Assembly (NCBI GenBank): GCA_964540535.1
Contig: CAZIMO010000005.1
Location: forward strand, 124,001 to 188,000
Origin: Fimenecus sp964540535
GTDB lineage: Bacteria > Bacillota > Clostridia > Oscillospirales > Acutalibacteraceae
DNA length: 64,000 nucleotides
Reading direction: 5' to 3'
Shown: positions 1 to 8,594 of the stretch, piece after piece
Position numbering within the stretch: position 1 is the first letter of the stretch
Layout of the letters: every line of letters starts with the position of its first letter
Program-made: the position numbers and the translations under genes
Notes under the pieces: model-generated
Seen by the model: only the letters and a program-made list of their open reading frames with translations
Told to the model about the DNA's origin: nothing
The model's database searches: none

Positions 1-12
1 ATATAAAATTAA

Positions 13-40
13 AGAGCCTAACTCTTTCGGGTTAGGCTCT
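13..40. terminator. Intrinsic terminator, probably bidirectional
   Basis: A perfect 10-bp stem (AGAGCCTAAC at 13-22, GTTAGGCTCT at 31-40) has an 8-nt loop. It is followed by a T-rich run on the plus strand (42-49) and an AT-rich tail on the minus strand. It lies just past the stop codon of the PFOR gene at 63 and would end that minus-strand transcript. It may also end a plus-strand gene outside the window. Confidence 0.8.
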
Positions 41-62
41 CTGTTTTTTGTAAGGATTTTAA

Positions 63-3000
63 TTAGTCCTCACTGGGAGCATAGAGGTCTTTAAGGCGAG
101 TAAGATGTTCATATCTTGCCTTTGCAGTTTCCTCTGCCTGTGTGAAGAGCTTTTCTGCTCTTTCGGGGAATGCTCTTGAAAGTGATGAGTAACGAGCCTC
201 ATTCATAATGAAGTCACGGTAGCTTGTTGAAGCTTCCTTGCTGTCAATTGTGAAGGGGTTCTTGCCCTCTGCTTTAAGAGCAGGGTTGTAACGGAACATA
301 TTCCAGTAACCGCAGTCAACAGCCTTCTTCATTTCAGCCTGGCAGTTTACCATACCGCCCTTAATTGAGTGCATTTCGCAAGGTGCGTATGCAATTACGA
401 TTGAAGGACCGTGGTAAGCTTCTGCTTCTGTGATAGCCTTGATTGTCTGGTTCTGGTCTGCGCCCATAGCAATCTGCGCAACATAAACATAACCGTAGCT
501 CATTGCGATTTCAGCAAGGCTCTTCTTAGCAACAGCCTTACCTGCGGCTGCGAACTGTGCAACCTGACCGATGTTAGAAGCCTTAGATGCCTGACCGCCT
601 GTGTTTGAGTAAACCTCTGTATCAAATACCATAATGTTTATATCTTCGCCGGATGCAAGAACATGGTCAACACCGCCAAAGCCGATGTCATAAGCCCAAC
701 CGTCGCCGCCGAAGATCCAAACTGATTTCTTTGAAAGGTATTCTTTGTTTTCAAGAATATCTTTCTTTGTTTCGCAATCGCAATCCAAGCCCTCAAGAGC
801 AGCAACGAGTGCGTTTGTAGCAGCAGTATTCTTGTCGCCGTCTTCAAGAGTTGCAAGATATTCATTTGCAGCTTCAAGAACATTTGCAGGAGCTTTGCCT
901 TCATTTACGATAGCTTCAACTTTAGCAATAAGGCGGTTTCTGATAGCTTTCTGACCGAGGTACATACCGTAGCCATGCTCTGCGTTGTCTTCAAAGAGTG
1001 AGTTAGCCCATGCAGGACCGTGACCGTCTTTGTTTACTGTGTAAGGTGATGTAGCAGCGGGACCGCCCCAAATTGATGAACAGCCTGTTGCATTGGAAAT
1101 ATACATTCTGTCACCGAAGAGCTGTGTGATAAGTCTTGCATAAGCAGTTTCAGCACAGCCTGCACATGAGCCTGAAAACTCAAGAAGAGGAGTCTTATAC
1201 TGGCTGCCGATTACTGTGTTGTTTGCAAGGTCTTCCTTAACAGAAACATTTTCAACCATATAGTTGAATGCTTCCTGCTTGTAGTCCTGGCTCTCACGGG
1301 GAACCATTTTAAGTGAATCTGTAGGACATACACCGATACATACGCCGCAGCCCATACAGTCAAGAGGAGAAACAGCGATTGTGTACTTGTAAACATCCTT
1401 GCCCTTACCCTTCTTGTCAGCAAGCTGTGCAGATGCAGGAGCATTTGCAGCTTCTTCTGCGTTAAGAGCATAGGGGCGGATTGTAGCGTGAGGACATACA
1501 TATGAGCACTTGTTACACTGCGCACAGGTTGATGCGTTCCATTCGGGAACCATAACTGCAACGCCACGCTTCTCATAAGCTGAAGCGCCCTGTTCAAATG
1601 TACCGTCTGCATGATCCATAAATACTGAAACGGGAAGCGAATCGCCGTTCATCTTGCCAACGGGAAGCATAATGTTGTCAACCATCTTAACAAGCTTGTC
1701 AGCACCTTTAGATGAAACAGCTTCTGTGTTGTCAACAGCGTTTGCCCAATCAGCAGGAACATCAATCTTCACATAAGCAGTAGCGCCTGCGTCGATTGCC
1801 TTTTCGTTCATTTCAACGATTTCTTTACCCTTCTTCATGAACTTCTGCGCTTTTTCTTTCATATAGCCGATAGCGTCTTCTGCGGGAAGAACCTTAGCAA
1901 GTGAGAAGAATGCAGACTGAAGAACGGTATTTGTACGCTTGCCAAGACCGATTTGAGCGGCAAGATCAATAGCGTTAACTGTGTAAAGCTGAATGTTGTT
2001 TTCAGCAATATATCTCTTTGTTTCAGCGTTAAGCTTTTCGCCAAGCTCGTCAGCATCCCACTGGCAGTTGATAAGGAATACACCGCCGGGCTTAACATCC
2101 TGAACCATCTTGTAGCCTTTTTCAACATATGAGGGGTTGTGGCAAGCTACGAAATCAGCCTTGTTGATGTAGTATGAGCTCTTGATTGGCTGATCGCCGA
2201 AACGAAGGTGAGAAATTGTAATACCGCCGGTTTTCTTTGAGTCATACTGGAAATATGCCTGAACATATTTATCTGTATGGTCACCGATAATTTTGATAGA
2301 GTCTTTGTTAGCGCCAACAGTACCGTCGCCGCCGAGACCCCAGAACTTGCATTCGATTGTTCCTTCTGCTGCTGTGATAGGAGCGGGAACTTCGGGGAGT
2401 GAGAGGTTAGTAACATCATCGTTAATACCGAGGGTGAACTGTCTTTCGGGAGTTTCTTTGTTAAGATGCTCGTAAACTGCGAAAATACTTGAAGGAGGAG
2501 TATCCTTTGAACCAAGACCGTAACGGCCGCCGCAAACTTTAACTGTTCTGCCCATTTCGTTGAGAGCAGCGATAGTGTCAAGGAAGAGAGGTTCGCCGAT
2601 TGAACCGGGTTCCTTTGTTCTGTCAAGAACAGCAATCTTCTTTGCAGTTGCAGGAATAGCTTCAACAAATGCCTTTGATGAGAAAGGTCTGTAAAGACGA
2701 ACCTTAACAAGACCAACCTTCTCGCCCTTTGCTGTAAGGTAATCAATAACCTCTTCAGCAACATCGCAAACTGAACCCATAGCTACGATAACTCTTTCAG
2801 CGTCGGGAGCGCCGTAGTAGTTGAAGAGCTTGTAATCTGTGCCGAGCTTTTCGTTAACCTTGCCCATATATTTTTCAACGATAGCAGGAATAGCATCGTA
2901 GTATTTGTTGCAAGCTTCTCTGTGCTGGAAGAAAATATCGCCGTTTTCGTGTGAACCGCGCATTACGGGACGTTCGGGGTTAAGAGCGCGTTTTCTGAAT

Positions 3001-3626
3001 GCGTTAACAGCATCCATATTGCACATTTCTTTAAGATCTTCAAAATCCCAAATCTTAATTTTCTGAATTTCGTGTGATGTACGGAAACCGTCGAAGAAGT
3101 TAAGGAAAGGAACTCTGCCTTCGATTGTTGCAAGGTGAGCAACAGCGCCGAGATCCATAACTTCCTGCGGATTTGTTTCAGCGAGCATTGCGAAACCTGT
3201 CTGACGGCAAGCGTAAATATCTGAATGGTCGCCGAAGATGTTAAGAGCGTGTGAAGCTACGCAGCGAGCTGATACATGAAAAACAGAGGGAAGAAGCTCA
3301 CCGGCAATCTTATACATATTGGGAATCATAAGAAGAAGTCCCTGTGAAGCTGTATAAGTTGTTGTGAGAGCGCCTGCTGCAAGAGAACCGTGAACAGTAC
3401 CTGCCGCACCTGCTTCTGACTGCATTTCAGCAACACGAACCTGTGTACCGAAAATGTTTTTAAGTCCCTGTGCAGACCACTGGTCAACATAGTCGGCCAT
3501 GGGGCTGGAGGGAGTGATGGGGTAAATACCTGCTACTTCTGTGAAAGCGTATGACACGTGAGCAGCAGCAGTATTACCGTCCATAGTCTTTGATTTTCTG
3601 ACTATGGGAGTCTTGTTTTCTGCCAT
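63..3626 (-). CDS. nifJ: Pyruvate:ferredoxin (flavodoxin) oxidoreductase
   Basis: This cytoplasmic enzyme oxidatively decarboxylates pyruvate with CoA to acetyl-CoA and CO2 and reduces ferredoxin. Its 1187 aa match the single-chain homodimeric form. The domains run in the usual order: N-terminal pyruvate-binding half (YPITPSSPMADYVDQW near residue 35), a transketolase-like domain II, two 4Fe-4S motifs (CAQCNKCSYVCP near 700, CMGCGVCIGVCP near 760), a further Cys pair (CAGC near 820), and the C-terminal TPP site (GDGWAYDIG near 974, then YSNTGGQASK). The start is supported by TAAGGAGG eight bases upstream of ATG. It is monocistronic between its promoter and the terminator at 13-40. In this organism it would supply reduced ferredoxin for hydrogenase, which fits the Hyd maturases at 42-46 kb. 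Confidence 0.97.
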   Translation of the reverse strand: MAENKTPIVRKSKTMDGNTAAAHVSYAFTEVAGIYPITPSSPMADYVDQWSAQGLKNIFGTQVRVAEMQSEAGAAGTVHGSLAAGALTTTYTASQGLLLMIPNMYKIAGELLPSVFHVSARCVASHALNIFGDHSDIYACRQTGFAMLAETNPQEVMDLGAVAHLATIEGRVPFLNFFDGFRTSHEIQKIKIWDFEDLKEMCNMDAVNAFRKRALNPERPVMRGSHENGDIFFQHREACNKYYDAIPAIVEKYMGKVNEKLGTDYKLFNYYGAPDAERVIVAMGSVCDVAEEVIDYLTAKGEKVGLVKVRLYRPFSSKAFVEAIPATAKKIAVLDRTKEPGSIGEPLFLDTIAALNEMGRTVKVCGGRYGLGSKDTPPSSIFAVYEHLNKETPERQFTLGINDDVTNLSLPEVPAPITAAEGTIECKFWGLGGDGTVGANKDSIKIIGDHTDKYVQAYFQYDSKKTGGITISHLRFGDQPIKSSYYINKADFVACHNPSYVEKGYKMVQDVKPGGVFLINCQWDADELGEKLNAETKRYIAENNIQLYTVNAIDLAAQIGLGKRTNTVLQSAFFSLAKVLPAEDAIGYMKEKAQKFMKKGKEIVEMNEKAIDAGATAYVKIDVPADWANAVDNTEAVSSKGADKLVKMVDNIMLPVGKMNGDSLPVSVFMDHADGTFEQGASAYEKRGVAVMVPEWNASTCAQCNKCSYVCPHATIRPYALNAEEAANAPASAQLADKKGKGKDVYKYTIAVSPLDCMGCGVCIGVCPTDSLKMVPRESQDYKQEAFNYMVENVSVKEDLANNTVIGSQYKTPLLEFSGSCAGCAETAYARLITQLFGDRMYISNATGCSSIWGGPAATSPYTVNKDGHGPAWANSLFEDNAEHGYGMYLGQKAIRNRLIAKVEAIVNEGKAPANVLEAANEYLATLEDGDKNTAATNALVAALEGLDCDCETKKDILENKEYLSKKSVWIFGGDGWAYDIGFGGVDHVLASGEDINIMVFDTEVYSNTGGQASKASNIGQVAQFAAAGKAVAKKSLAEIAMSYGYVYVAQIAMGADQNQTIKAITEAEAYHGPSIVIAYAPCEMHSIKGGMVNCQAEMKKAVDCGYWNMFRYNPALKAEGKNPFTIDSKEASTSYRDFIMNEARYSSLSRAFPERAEKLFTQAEETAKARYEHLTRLKDLYAPSED

Positions 3627-3687
3627 TTTGTATTTCCTCCTTAGTGGAATTGAATATAAAATAAATGTACATATTCATACGTCTTAA

Positions 3688-3716
3688 ATAATAACACTTT
3701 TGTCGCAAATTGTAAA
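3688..3716 (-). promoter_or_regulatory. Probable sigma-A promoter of the PFOR gene
   Basis: Read on the minus strand, TTTACA (3716-3711) and TATTAT (3693-3688) are separated by 17 bp, about 60 bp ahead of the PFOR start codon. An 11-bp inverted repeat (TTTCCGAGAAA at 3745-3755, TTTCTCGGAAA at 3821-3831) lies just upstream of the -35 box. It could be a regulator site or a hairpin in an opposing transcript. Confidence 0.55.
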
Positions 3717-3854
3717 TAGATTTTACTCTAAAAAGTGCTTGGAATTTCCGAGAAATTTTTAAGGCTGCTCCAGTCGCTTTAACCGAATTTTGTATACGAA
3801 ATTTTAAGAATATTGATAGGTTTCTCGGAAAAAATCTATAATTTTGCATTTTTG

Positions 3855-3883
3855 TTGACAAAATTATTCGGAAATGATATAAA
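3855..3883 (+). promoter_or_regulatory. Probable sigma-A promoter (plus strand)
   Basis: TTGACA (3855-3860), a 17-bp spacer and an extended -10 TGATATAAA (TATAAA 3878-3883) form a near-consensus promoter. It points at the decayed frame at 3960-4181 and the small anchored protein at 4197. No other gene lies between. Confidence 0.55.
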
Positions 3884-3959
3884 TGCGCTGACGCTTTGAA
3901 TAATATTTTATACTAATATGTATTAAAAAGACTTTGGAGATTACTCGAAGCATAAATAA

Positions 3960-4181
3960 AGTGTAAAATTTATATTTATTTGTGTTTTAGGTACTGGTAA
4001 TTCAGTGAAACCCTATAAAGGAACACGAATGGTAAATAGCTATTATGTTCACACATGGAAATCGGTTTCTCTTTCTGTTTCAGTTTCCGCATCTTCAGAT
4101 AAAGCTGTAAGCTTGCAAATTACTCCTACCTCTGTTGACAAATCTTGGCAATTGTACAACTATGTATCATTTAACTTTTAA
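3960..4181 (+). pseudogene. Headless remnant of a probable secreted or surface protein
   Basis: The frame is open for 73 codons after a TAA at 3957-3959 and ends at TAA 4179-4181. It has no plausible start codon with a ribosome site; the only internal ATG is at 4029. The translation is rich in Ser, Thr, Val and aromatic residues (…SYYVHTWKSVSLSVSVS…) and looks like the C-terminal beta-strands of an exported protein. Its promoter and the next gene 15 bp downstream both appear intact, so the 5' part of the first gene of a two-gene unit may have been deleted. I do not recognise the family. Confidence 0.4.
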
Positions 4182-4196
4182 TAGACGGTAATTATT

Positions 4197-4775
4197 ATGA
4201 AAAAGAATTTGAAAAAAATTATAATTATAATCTTGGCTGTGGTGGTACTCGCTTTGATTGTAGGTGTAATAGCTGTATTCTCAACAACAAAGAGCTTTGA
4301 TGACATCAAAACAGATTTTATCAATCAAAGCGAAATAAACGCCACTGAATTCGCACAGTCAAGTATATTAGAGAATGATGATTATATAACTTATGTTGCA
4401 GAAAACAACAAAAGCTTAAAATCCGAAATGTATCTTGTACGCAGTACATTCGGCAGATTTAAAACGGTTGACCATTTCGTAGGTAAAGATAATGCCGTTG
4501 TCGATTATGATTATTCAAAAGTAAAAATCGGCGATAAAGAGAAAACCGTATTTCTGATTTATTCGTCTAAGGATTCCAATATATCAACAATCGAATGCGA
4601 ATTTGCAGACATATCAGGCAATATTCAGTATGCAGAAAAAGGTGTTTCCTGTGAAATGCCGTTTGCGATAGGCATAACACTCAATGAAAGCGATATGGAA
4701 TTAACCGCTGTGAGATGTCTTGACAAAGACGGTGAAATACTGTTTTCTTACGGATCATTTGTTACGGTTGAGTAA
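4197..4775 (+). CDS. Small membrane-anchored protein of unknown function
   Basis: The 192-aa protein begins with a basic segment (MKKNLKKI) and one strong hydrophobic helix at about residues 8-28. The remainder is a hydrophilic, acidic, extracytoplasmic domain of about 160 aa. There is no lipobox cysteine and no motif I recognise. No good ribosome site precedes the ATG, which starts 15 bp after the stop of the remnant at 3960-4181. It may therefore once have been translated by coupling to that gene. A clear terminator follows. The location outside the membrane is inferred from the positive-inside rule. Confidence 0.7.
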   Translation: MKKNLKKIIIIILAVVVLALIVGVIAVFSTTKSFDDIKTDFINQSEINATEFAQSSILENDDYITYVAENNKSLKSEMYLVRSTFGRFKTVDHFVGKDNAVVDYDYSKVKIGDKEKTVFLIYSSKDSNISTIECEFADISGNIQYAEKGVSCEMPFAIGITLNESDMELTAVRCLDKDGEILFSYGSFVTVE

Positions 4776-4810
4776 AACAGCATAAATATCTTAATTAAAG
4801 CTTTAAACAG

Positions 4811-4842
4811 AGCGGGGCAGGATAATTTCTGTTCCGCTTTTT
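4811..4842 (+). terminator. Intrinsic terminator
   Basis: AGCGGGGCAG (4811-4820) pairs with CTGTTCCGCT (4829-4838), including two G-T wobbles. A T run follows. It ends the transcript of the small anchored protein. Confidence 0.75.
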
Positions 4843-4893
4843 ACATATTTTTTAATGGGCTGTAAAGAATATATTAAGAAAATTCTGCCATAC

Positions 4894-4922
4894 TTGACTT
4901 AACGCTTGCGTTGTTGTATAAT
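4894..4922 (+). promoter_or_regulatory. Sigma-A promoter of the CNNM/CorC gene
   Basis: TTGACT (4894-4899) and TATAAT (4917-4922) are separated by exactly 17 bp. They lie 50 bp ahead of the chosen start codon. Confidence 0.8.
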
Positions 4923-4972
4923 GACTTAACAAAACACTCACAAAATCTATTTTAATAAGGATGGTTTGTTCT

Positions 4973-6358
4973 ATGGACACGGACCCCGGGAGTATTATTT
5001 TTCAAATAGTAATCCTATTTGTATTGATTTTTGTCAATGCATTCTTTGCAATGTCGGAAATGGCAGTTGTTTCTCTCAATGATAATAAGGTTGACAAATT
5101 AGCTGAATCCGGCAACAAAAAAGCAAAGCAAATTAAAAAACTGACAGAAAGCACAAGCTCATTTCTGTCGACCATTCAAATCGGCGTAACCTTGGCAGGA
5201 TTTTTGACATCAGCTACTGCGGCGCAGTCCTTTGCAGTAATGCTCACAAATGCAATCGCAAAAACACCTGTTGCAAATGTTATTCCCCTCGGTATTATCA
5301 GCGGATTTTCAACAGTGCTGATTACGCTTGTTATGTCTTATTTTTCATTGGTGCTTGGTGAATTAGTGCCTAAAAAAATTGCTATGAATAAGCCCGAAAA
5401 AATGGCTTTTATGGCGGCGCCGGTGCTTACCTTTGTTGCCAAAATAACAAAACCTGTGGTAAAATTCCTTGCATTTTCAACTAACGGCGTGTTAAGACTT
5501 ATCGGCATTGACCCACACGCTGACGAAGAGGTCGTTACCGAAGAAGAAATTCGTATGATGGTTGACGTGGGCGGTGAAAAAGGCGTTATTGAAGATACTC
5601 AAATCGAAATGATTAATAATATTTTCGATTTTGACGATATTGATGTTGCTGATATTATGACCCACCGTACAGATATGATTTGTATTGATGAGAACGAGCA
5701 GTTGAGCGAGGCAGTTAAGCTTTCAATTGAAAACGGAGTTTCAAGAATTCCCGTTTATGAAGAAGATCCGGATAATATTGTAGGTATTGTTTATATTAAG
5801 GATTTCCTTAAATATGTAGGTACAAATCTTCCAAAGACTAAAACCGTTAAAGATATGATGCGACCTGCCTTTTATGTTCCCGAAACAAAGCGCTGCGGCG
5901 GGCTGTTTACCGAGATGACAGAAAAGCATATTCAAATGGCTGTTGTTGTTGACGAATACGGCGGAACAGCAGGTATAGTAACTCTTGAAGATTTGCTTGA
6001 ATCAATCGTGGGTAATATTCAAGACGAATATGACCAGGAAGACGAAGAAATTTCAATCATAAACGATACAACCTTTACAGTTGACGGTATTACTGATATT
6101 GAAGAGGTTGAAGAGCATACCGGTAAAATTTTCCCCGAGGGTGACTATGACACAATCGGCGGTTATATTATAAGCGTTCTCGGATTTTTACCCGAAGACG
6201 GTCAGATGAATGAAGTAATTTTTGAGAATATAAAATTCACTGTTCTCAATGTTGAAGAGCGCAGAATAGGCAAGGTAAAGGTCGAAATTCTTCCTAAAGA
6301 GGATAAAACGGAAGAAAAAGAAGAGGAACACCGCTTCTTCGAGAGAAAAGATAAGTAA
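4973..6358 (+). CDS. CNNM/CorC (HlyC-type) transmembrane CBS-domain protein
   Basis: This is a membrane protein of the hemolysin C/CNNM family, whose members are linked to Mg2+ or Co2+ transport. The domains are an N-terminal DUF21/CNNM membrane region of about 190 aa with several hydrophobic segments and the family string LGELVPKKIAM; a CBS pair (about residues 210-335, with VSRIPVYEEDPDNIVGIVY and VVVDEYGGTAGIVTLEDLLE); and a C-terminal CorC_HlyC domain (about 360-440, …DYDTIGGYIISVLG). An ATG at 4961 overlaps the ribosome site AAGGATGG. I therefore choose ATG 4973, giving 461 aa. The gene is monocistronic with its own promoter. The transported ion cannot be told from the sequence. Confidence 0.92.
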   Translation: MDTDPGSIIFQIVILFVLIFVNAFFAMSEMAVVSLNDNKVDKLAESGNKKAKQIKKLTESTSSFLSTIQIGVTLAGFLTSATAAQSFAVMLTNAIAKTPVANVIPLGIISGFSTVLITLVMSYFSLVLGELVPKKIAMNKPEKMAFMAAPVLTFVAKITKPVVKFLAFSTNGVLRLIGIDPHADEEVVTEEEIRMMVDVGGEKGVIEDTQIEMINNIFDFDDIDVADIMTHRTDMICIDENEQLSEAVKLSIENGVSRIPVYEEDPDNIVGIVYIKDFLKYVGTNLPKTKTVKDMMRPAFYVPETKRCGGLFTEMTEKHIQMAVVVDEYGGTAGIVTLEDLLESIVGNIQDEYDQEDEEISIINDTTFTVDGITDIEEVEEHTGKIFPEGDYDTIGGYIISVLGFLPEDGQMNEVIFENIKFTVLNVEERRIGKVKVEILPKEDKTEEKEEEHRFFERKDK

Positions 6359-6364
6359 AAGCAA

Positions 6365-6392
6365 GGCGGAAGACAACTTCCGCCGTTTGTTA
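6365..6392 (+). terminator. Hairpin between the CorC-like gene and queH
   Basis: GGCGGAAG (6365-6372) and CTTCCGCC (6377-6384) form an 8-bp stem with a 4-nt loop. The tail (GTTTGTTATTT) is only moderately U-rich, so partial read-through into queH is likely. Confidence 0.6.
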
Positions 6393-6409
6393 TTTCGGGA
6401 GTAGGGAAT

Positions 6410-7018
6410 ATGCAAAAGGTTAATTATCAAAAACAGCTTGACAGTATAATTGAAAATCTGCAAAATGCGCCTACCCTTCTTTTGCATAGCTGCTGTGCGC
6501 CGTGCAGCAGTCACTGTATTGAGTATTTGTCAAAATATTTCAATATAACGGTGCTTTATTATAACCCGAATATTTATCCCGAAGAAGAGTACGAGAAGCG
6601 CAAGGCAGAGCAAAAGCGTTTGATTGCTGAAATGAAAACAAAGCATCCCGTGAATATGCTTGATTGTGATTTTGAAAGCGATAAGTTCTATTCAGCGGTA
6701 AAGGGACTTGAAAATTGCCGTGAGGGCGGTGAAAGATGTTTTGTCTGCTATCGCTTACGGCTTGAAAAAACAGCACTTGAGGCAAAAAACAACGGTTTTG
6801 ATTATTTTACAACAACGCTTACAATCAGTCCGCTAAAAAACGCACAGAAAATCAACGAAATCGGCGGGCAGTTAAGCAGTGAGTACGGTGTGGAATTTTT
6901 ACCGTCTGACTTTAAAAAGCGTGAAGGCTACAAACGCTCAATTGAATTGAGCAGAGAATACGGCTTGTACCGTCAAAACTATTGCGGCTGTGTATTTTCA
7001 CGACAGGAGAATACATAA
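6410..7018 (+). CDS. queH: Epoxyqueuosine reductase QueH
   Basis: This enzyme reduces epoxyqueuosine to queuosine in tRNA, the last step of queuosine synthesis, and is the non-cobalamin alternative to QueG. The 202-aa protein carries the family signature near the N-terminus (LLLHSCCAPCSSHC, residues about 24-37), a central CREGGERCFVCYRLRLE segment and the C-terminal CGCVFS pair. Together these give the cysteines expected to hold an Fe-S cluster and a second metal. GGGAG lies about 8 bases before the ATG. It follows the CorC-like gene by 51 bp and may be read partly from that promoter. No other queuosine gene is in the window. Confidence 0.92.
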   Translation: MQKVNYQKQLDSIIENLQNAPTLLLHSCCAPCSSHCIEYLSKYFNITVLYYNPNIYPEEEYEKRKAEQKRLIAEMKTKHPVNMLDCDFESDKFYSAVKGLENCREGGERCFVCYRLRLEKTALEAKNNGFDYFTTTLTISPLKNAQKINEIGGQLSSEYGVEFLPSDFKKREGYKRSIELSREYGLYRQNYCGCVFSRQENT

Positions 7019-7041
7019 TTAAATATTTTTAAACAGAAAAA

Positions 7042-7076
7042 GCACCCTATTATCAATTGATAATAGGGTGCTTTTT
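7042..7076. terminator. Bidirectional intrinsic terminator
   Basis: A perfect 13-bp stem (7042-7054 with 7059-7071) has an AATT loop. T runs on the plus-strand side and A runs upstream make it work in both directions. It ends queH on the plus strand and trmB on the minus strand. Confidence 0.9.
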
Positions 7077-7089
7077 TATTCATATTAAG

Positions 7090-7761
7090 TTATTTCATTC
7101 TTGCTTCAAGTCTGTATATGGGCATTCCTTGGCTTGAGAATTTTTCTTCATATTCCGTTACAATATTGCCTTCAAAACCGCTGTTGTGCAAATCAAGCGA
7201 AACATTTGAAAGCTCAAATCCGTTTTGAGAAAAGCTTTCAAGTGAATATTCAAAAAATCCTCGGTTATCGGTTTTCTGCGCGATAAACCCGCCGTCGCAA
7301 AGCAGTTTTTTATATATTTCAAGAAAATCCTTATATGTAAGTCTGTGGCATTCGTGCTTATTCTTGGGGTAGGGGGTGCTGAAATTCAGATAAATTTCAC
7401 TTACACTCTTTTCTTTAATGAAAAGCGCAAGATATTCAGCCCTCATTTCAAGAAAACGAATGTTAGTAATTTCTTCTTTCTGAACTTTTTCGCAGGCTTC
7501 AACAAGCACGCTCGGCGCACATTCTATGGCAAGAATATTTTTGTCAGGATTTCTGCGCGCATATTCGCATACAAACTGACCCTTACCGCACCCGATTTCC
7601 ATTACAAGCGGTGCTTTTCTGCCGAAAACAGCGTCAAGGTCAAGGTGCTGAAGCTCTTCCTGCTCTGTTCTGAAATCAAAGGAGTTAAGCTCATAAGGTA
7701 TTCTTAACTCACTGCAATTTTCATGCCTTTCATTAAAATTTCTGATTTTTTTTAATCTCAT
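7090..7761 (-). CDS. trmB: tRNA (guanine-N7-)-methyltransferase
   Basis: This enzyme makes N7-methylguanosine at position 46 of tRNAs using SAM. The 223-aa product has the SAM-binding loop MEIGCGKGQFVCEYA, the acidic strand end AIECAP and the family segment LNFSTPYPKNKHECHRLT. Most homologues have an Asp before the Pro of that last segment (SDPWPK), whereas here it is Thr. This might be a clade variant, and its effect on activity cannot be judged from sequence. GTG at 7770 lies inside the ribosome site GGTGAT, so ATG 7761 is preferred. The YhhN-type gene is 42 bp upstream on the same strand, so co-transcription is likely. Confidence 0.9.
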   Translation of the reverse strand: MRLKKIRNFNERHENCSELRIPYELNSFDFRTEQEELQHLDLDAVFGRKAPLVMEIGCGKGQFVCEYARRNPDKNILAIECAPSVLVEACEKVQKEEITNIRFLEMRAEYLALFIKEKSVSEIYLNFSTPYPKNKHECHRLTYKDFLEIYKKLLCDGGFIAQKTDNRGFFEYSLESFSQNGFELSNVSLDLHNSGFEGNIVTEYEEKFSSQGMPIYRLEARMK

Positions 7762-7803
7762 ATGTATCACCGATGAACAAAATAGAAGAAACTACCGCCG
7801 ATT

Positions 7804-8544
7804 TTATGCCTTTACCATCAATACTGATGAGGCTAAAAGCATTTGCGCGGTAAAATATGTAACAATATTAAATACTTTGAGCCGTCTGTTCTCATTATGA
7901 CCGCCTAAAAGCATAACGCCCAGCGAAAAGTCCGACATAAAGAATAACAGTCCGCCGAGTATAAGCCAAATAAGCACAGTTATTCCGTTTTCATTGCCGG
8001 AATTAAGATATGTAATTCCAAGCGTTACCGATTTTATCAGCATTATCAAAAGGAATGTGCCGTAAAGAAATGTAACGCCCTTTAAGAACGGTGTTTCAAA
8101 ATGGAATTTCTTTATCATAATGAAGCCGAACACAATAAACATAACCACAAACACGATAAGCTCCGGTATTGTCACGTAGCTCATTTCGGGATTGAAAAAG
8201 TGACCTGCACGAATGAACGCAATGATATAGGCAAGGTGTCCCAGTCCGAAGCCCACGCCGCCCGTGAGAAAATATGTCATATTGCTTTTCGCGTGAAGAA
8301 AATAATCGCCGAACCACCCAAAAGCAAGACCGATGATTATTGTTATTGCGTATGACGTGAAATTTTCGGCAATGAACATTGATAAAATGCCTGTGCATAA
8401 AAAGGCAGTTGAACAAATCATTTTTAAACAAAGCGATTTTTTGTTAGGTTTAGGCCAAAACGCTTTAAGATAGAGCGGAGTAAAAATGATTTCAATAATA
8501 ACACATACTGCCAATAAAATTTTTAATACCAAAACAATCCCCAA
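7804..8544 (-). CDS. YhhN/TMEM86-family membrane protein (lysoplasmalogenase-like)
   Basis: The 246-aa protein is almost entirely hydrophobic with about seven or eight helices. It carries the YhhN hallmarks GDYFLHA and FGLGHLAYI. Characterised family members hydrolyse the vinyl-ether bond of lysoplasmalogens, and many Clostridia make plasmalogens, so a role in ether-lipid turnover is plausible. The start is uncertain. No ATG is available: TTG at 8544 has a poor ribosome site, while TTG at 8532 follows GGGGAT by about 5 bases. The gene sits directly behind the terminator of the U32 operon and ahead of trmB. Confidence 0.8.
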   Translation of the reverse strand: MGIVLVLKILLAVCVIIEIIFTPLYLKAFWPKPNKKSLCLKMICSTAFLCTGILSMFIAENFTSYAITIIIGLAFGWFGDYFLHAKSNMTYFLTGGVGFGLGHLAYIIAFIRAGHFFNPEMSYVTIPELIVFVVMFIVFGFIMIKKFHFETPFLKGVTFLYGTFLLIMLIKSVTLGITYLNSGNENGITVLIWLILGGLLFFMSDFSLGVMLLGGHNENRRLKVFNIVTYFTAQMLLASSVLMVKA

Positions 8545-8560
8545 TTTCTCTTTTTTATTT

Positions 8561-8594
8561 ATAATCCGTAAAGCTAATAAACTTTACAGATTAT
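8561..8594 (-). terminator. Intrinsic terminator overlapping the U32 gene stop codon
   Basis: A 13-nt arm (8561-8573) pairs with 8582-8594 through one wobble. On the minus strand it is followed by AAATAAAAAAG. It ends the seven-gene operon that starts with tmk. Confidence 0.75.

Noticed and set aside
8096..8431. Alternative minus-strand frame of 111 codons inside the YhhN gene
   Set aside because: It lies fully inside a well-supported membrane-protein gene and its translation has no recognisable features.
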